A program made the position numbers and the translations under genes. Under the pieces are notes generated by a model. That model searched no databases. It was not told where the DNA came from and saw only the letters and a program-made list of their open reading frames with translations. From Coleophoma eucalyptorum (Eukaryota; Ascomycota; Leotiomycetes; Helotiales; Dermateaceae), in the NCBI GenBank assembly GCA_026120035.1, contig JALRME010000022.1:62001-126000 (forward strand): a stretch of 64,000 nucleotides of DNA. The letters run 5' to 3'. Each line of letters opens with the position of its first letter. Position 1 is the stretch's first letter. Of this stretch, positions 60,374 to 64,000 are shown piece by piece.

Positions 60374-61325
60374 ATACGAGTTTAGAAGAAAAGGGGATAC
60401 GAGAAGATAAAAGAGAATTAAGTCGATTGACCGTACCGGAATCTGCGAGGTGAAGTCGATTACATATGAGAGGGGAACCTCAACCTCTACATGGTGAGAT
60501 GGTGGGGTCATTGGTTTTAAATTGCCGCATGCTGACTGGCTGAGCTGCGATACGTCATTTGACCCCTGCACATTCCCTGGAAGCTTATCGTTGATAACGT
60601 GTAAGCTGTTGGTATGTTGATTCGGGTGCTGACGAATATCTGCTTCAATGTCCTGCTGCCAAGCTGTGCCTTCTTCCTTGAAACATTGCTTTTAGGTGGG
60701 ATACGTCGATATCGTCAAGGTAGTCTTTGCAATCTTGAGTTTCTCGTTGTTTTCCCTTACAGACTTGTTGGCATCCTAGTTAGACCACTCGGAACTTCAA
60801 GGACTGTTGTCCTAGACCCTCTCAAAGAAAAGCCCTTGTTTATGGTGCTGTAGTGGCTGTCTATAGTGTTCCTTTTCTTTGCTCCAACATTCTGCATCTT
60901 GTACCAAACGAGTCAGAGCTGAAATTTCACCTTGTGTCTCGTCGAGGAATAGGGAGACAAGAATGTTTGTACACTTCCCAACAAGAGTTCAAAGTCTTTG
61001 AACTGTCTTGTCTTCTAGGCAATTTGGCATGAGAGGTGTCAGGATGGATCTATTTATCAAAGAAACCTCGAGCGGAAGTATTCCTCCGATCGACCATGCA
61101 CTTCACAGAAAGCTCTGGGTAGATCAAGCCATTCGAAAGGCAAAAAAAAACAGGCACATAATTCCAAACATGCCAAATCGACAAAGAATAGGAATAATAT
61201 ATATACAAAGTGTTTATAGCCTTCCTCCCATTCTTCTTCTTGTTCTCTATCTTACAATCCATGCCTATCCCGCTCTGAAAAACCAACCCAAGCACTCTCC
61301 CAAACCTCTCAGAAAGCAGTCAGCC
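60374..61325. other. Intergenic, divergent
   Basis: About 950 bp between the AIFM3-like gene and the plus-strand hypothetical gene. The open frame of that gene extends upstream to 61008 without a stop, so some of this may be coding if an earlier start (for example ATG 61029) is used. Confidence 0.45.
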
Positions 61326-61991
61326 ATGCAGATACACAACACATCACAACATCTTCAAGAAGATCCTACATCCAACCAAGCCGAGCCAAGCAGCTCAAGC
61401 ACAATAGCAACCACACCTCCAGGCACAGCATTGCCCACCAACGACATCACACTTACCGACTTCCTCCTCCAAGCCGCAAGAAGAATCAACCAAGTCCCGC
61501 GTAGCCTTAGGAATCGAGATGCATTCACAAACCTAGACGTGCTCGCAAACGCCTTCAGCCCTTGCACACATCCAATATCTCAAGGCCATTCTGGAAACTC
61601 CGACCCTCAGCCACGAGACTCCCCTTTCCTCTACATCCCCTCGATCATCTACGTCCCCAACCAGGCCCGAGATGCAGCTGAAGATAATACTATGGATCCT
61701 CTAACGGCCGAGGCGCTCGCGGGCGTTGTGGAAATCCTAATCACCTACGCCAGTGTCGCGTTTCCGGAACAGCTCAGTAAGCTGTTTGAGTTTTTCTACA
61801 TCCTTTCTGTCAAGGGGTTTCATTCTGCTTTTTGTTTCGCAGGTGGGCTCTCTTTGGAGGACTCCGAGGATTCTGAGGATTCTGAGGATGGGTACGAAGA
61901 GGGGGAAAAGGAGGGTGGTGAGGCGGGGGAGGATGTATGTGGAGCATTGGAGGACAACTTTGGAGGAGACGACGAGATGGTGTTGACATAA
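61326..61991 (+). CDS. Hypothetical protein with acidic C-terminal repeat
   Basis: Single-exon frame of 221 residues from this ATG (MQIHNTSQHLQEDPTSNQAE). An earlier in-frame ATG at 61029 would add 99 residues, including a hydrophobic stretch (YSLPPILLLVLYLTIHAY) that could be a signal anchor. The middle has NDITLTDFLLQAARRINQ and PFLYIPSIIYVPNQARDAAE. The end is strongly acidic, with three EDS units (EDSEDSEDSEDGYEEGEKEG). No family is recognised and no introns are needed. Composition is plausible for a real protein, but the call is weak. Confidence 0.42.
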   Translation: MQIHNTSQHLQEDPTSNQAEPSSSSTIATTPPGTALPTNDITLTDFLLQAARRINQVPRSLRNRDAFTNLDVLANAFSPCTHPISQGHSGNSDPQPRDSPFLYIPSIIYVPNQARDAAEDNTMDPLTAEALAGVVEILITYASVAFPEQLSKLFEFFYILSVKGFHSAFCFAGGLSLEDSEDSEDSEDGYEEGEKEGGEAGEDVCGALEDNFGGDDEMVLT

Positions 61992-62769
61992 GGACGGCAT
62001 TTGGCTTCTCTTGTCCGGCTTCTCTTTTGTCGATATTTGGAATTTGAGAGGCTGGGAAGAAAGGCCTCTCCATGAGTTGAGACAGTTCTTTCGAGAGTGT
62101 ACAATCAGCTCATGATTGAAGCTGAAGGAGACGGATAGATATGTATTATAGACTACGCGGAAGGAATATCACATCGGAGCACCACGACGCAACGGAGAGT
62201 AAGTTGACCATTTGCGAACAATGACATGTAGTCTCTTTGCACTTCGATTGAAACTTGAGGAACTCAAGTTGAGGAACTCAAGGAGAACTGTGATTTCTAC
62301 AGAATAATTTTAAGATGAAGGTGATGTGAATGTAAAAATAGGTAGCGACTGCAAAATCTTATTTGCCTTGCACCAGCCCTTTTCCCTTCGCCTCTGCTTT
62401 GCATAGAAGGTCTCGGAAATTCAGAATGGGAATATGAACTTTTGGAAATGAAACACGAGATGGTGTAGAGGAGTATTCAGCCAGAAGCACGAGTATGGAT
62501 TATGACAAGCACGTTCTTTAGGCAGATTTGGAAGAAAGTGAACAGCAAGACAAGAGATAAAGAATCAATCATTCTAGAGGGATATCAATAATGCTGCGGC
62601 AGCGAAAACGCAATGAGGGAATAGAATCCACGACAAAAGAACGCTAAAACCGGATATCAAAACCGAGGGCGTGGTGTGATGTAAACCAAAACTCCCCATC
62701 CTTTTTATCCCCATGACACCTTGACTGACCAGCAGCTTTGTTTTCCAGTTGAGAAGGTAAGAAGTGGCC
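61992..62769. other. Convergent intergenic region
   Basis: About 780 bp between the 3' end of the hypothetical gene and the 3' end of the thioredoxin-fold gene. Nothing else was seen. Confidence 0.5.
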
Positions 62770-63887
62770 TTATGTAGATGGATCCGCGGTCATATTCTCT
62801 GTGCTTTGTCGGGCAGAGCCACCGACGGTGCTGACTTTGCTGCTGTACTCACTGAAACCTGTACCCTTCCTCTCCTTCAAGGCCTTGGACCATCGCTTTG
62901 TGTTTGCACCAGGCTTGCCTACACCATCGAGGCCGAGGACTTCTCTCAGTTCCGGGATTTCGACGTGGTCGCGGGTATTCCGCATGCGATGGCACCATGT
63001 GATTCTCTTTTCCTCTGTATATTCGCTCCCAGAATTGGCACCGATCTGTTTGTTTTCGTCTCCAGGTGAGCTAATAGGGGTTGAGACGTCGACGGGTTCG
63101 AAGAGGAATTCGCCGCCAACTTGTTGGTAATCTCCGCCCTGGAATACCATGCCGCCCTTCAAGTGTCTCAGACTCTGGACCATGCTCTTAAACACACCAC
63201 TCATAAGACCATTTCGAATATAGTCAGGTCGCGTGCCCAGATTCAAGGTACGCGTCATTCCTAGCTCGCTATATAACCGTTTGGAAGGATCTGCATATAT
63301 AGGAAATGGACATGATGTTGTTTCTTGGTACATAGGAATCAGAGCTGGACTACCGCAGCCGACAACGGCGATAAAAGTTGGTACATTGAGCTGGAGAAGC
63401 GAATCTTCTGTGATGGAATCTGAGACGCTACGGAGGTATTCTTGGCATTGCTACAGAAATGTAAGCTTGGCATTGTGTTAATGAGGAAGAGATTCCTTAC
63501 TCCACAGAAAAAGTGACGGATGAATATGATCAGCACCCTCTTCGCAGAATTCGGGCCCGTGTAGAGGTTCTTGAATGGAATTGTTCTGCCATCTTTATCC
63601 AGTACAGAGTAGTCTTCGATCTTCTTGAGCACTGCTTGCGACGGGATCTCATCGTTCGTGTTCACATCTCCAGTAAACTCTGCCGTCTCGTCAACGCCGC
63701 CGACTACGTTCTGATGGTGTGCTGATGTGGTATCTAACGAGGTCTTCGGAGGCGTATGCACAGAGGTCTTCATTGTGTCGTTAGGGGCAGACAATGAGCC
63801 GTCAATGGTAAGAGGAGGACTGGGAGGCGCGCCGCTTTCCTTTTTCGCCCCGACGTTTACGCCATCTGAGCTAGAAGAGATGGCCAT
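62770..63887 (-). CDS. Thioredoxin-fold AhpC/TSA_2-type protein
   Basis: Exons 63501-63887 and 62770-63450 (minus) give 355 residues. The fold resembles the AhpC-TSA_2 (peroxiredoxin-like 2) family: KIEDYSVLDKDGRTIPFKNL, LIIFIRHFFCGQCQEYLRSV with a C128-G-Q-C131 pair, FIAVVGCGSPALIPMYQE, FPIYADPSKRLYSELGM, and GGMVFQGGDYQQVGGEFLFE. The first 90 residues and the last 110 are polar extensions outside the domain; the C-terminus is basic and Ser-rich. The CxxC pair, here at the intron junction, would be the redox site. The substrate is unknown. The first in-frame ATG (63887) was taken as the start. Confidence 0.88.
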
Positions 63888-64000
63888 ATTGACTGTCAAT
63901 GTGGTGGTGTATGCGGATCGCAGATGATGCTGTAGAAAGCTATAAATTCAAATAGAGTAGAAGGCACATGAGAGAAGGAAGGCGGTTATTAAAAGGATGC

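Overview
The window is nuclear DNA of a filamentous ascomycete. Genes are broken by short introns (about 45-200 bp) with GTANGT-type donors, CTAAC/CTGAC branch sites and YAG acceptors. The families present (SNF1, UPF1, a RanBP1-domain FG nucleoporin, Sso-type syntaxin) and a Pezizomycotina-type L-rhamnose gene set fit this. A leotiomycete (Helotiales) is my best guess, but that is an inference from overall feel, not proven by any one feature. I saw no rRNA, tRNA, CRISPR array or intact transposon.

Layout. 0-10 kb: QCR8 (complex III), NHP2 (H/ACA snoRNP), SNF1 kinase, an unrecognised mitochondrial protein and glutamine synthetase. 10-16 kb: gene-poor, with one unrecognised gene (12.8-14.0 kb), an isolated ankyrin-like reading frame, and a peroxisomal SCP2 protein. 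16.8-22.4 kb: a 1,847-residue FG nucleoporin. 23.6-30.9 kb: an L-rhamnose catabolic cluster of L-rhamnose 1-dehydrogenase, L-rhamnonate dehydratase and a Zn2Cys6 regulator divergent from the dehydratase. 30.9-39.9 kb: about 9 kb that is almost gene-free, rich in simple repeats, with one convincing small Cys/His-rich gene and a few weak candidates. 39.9-51.3 kb: dense housekeeping genes, namely a TPR/F-box/LRR protein (Dia2/Pof3 type) divergent from ERV41, an Sso-type syntaxin, and IMP4 divergent from UPF1. 52.2-54.2 kb: two tandem paralogues of a small mitochondrial membrane protein. 55.6-63.9 kb: a long coiled-coil protein, a Rieske/FAD oxidoreductase of the AIFM3 type with an apparent mitochondrial presequence, an acidic hypothetical protein and a thioredoxin-fold AhpC/TSA_2 protein.

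The clearest functional unit is the rhamnose cluster: the dehydrogenase would make rhamnonolactone, the dehydratase would convert rhamnonate to 2-keto-3-deoxy-L-rhamnonate, and the adjacent regulator probably controls both. The lactonase and aldolase steps are not in this window. The less described items are the tandem mitochondrial paralogues with identical intron phase and identical second-exon length, and the Cys/His-rich 82-residue protein in the gene desert. All exon coordinates come from reading splice signals and frame by eye; no alignment or transcript data were available.
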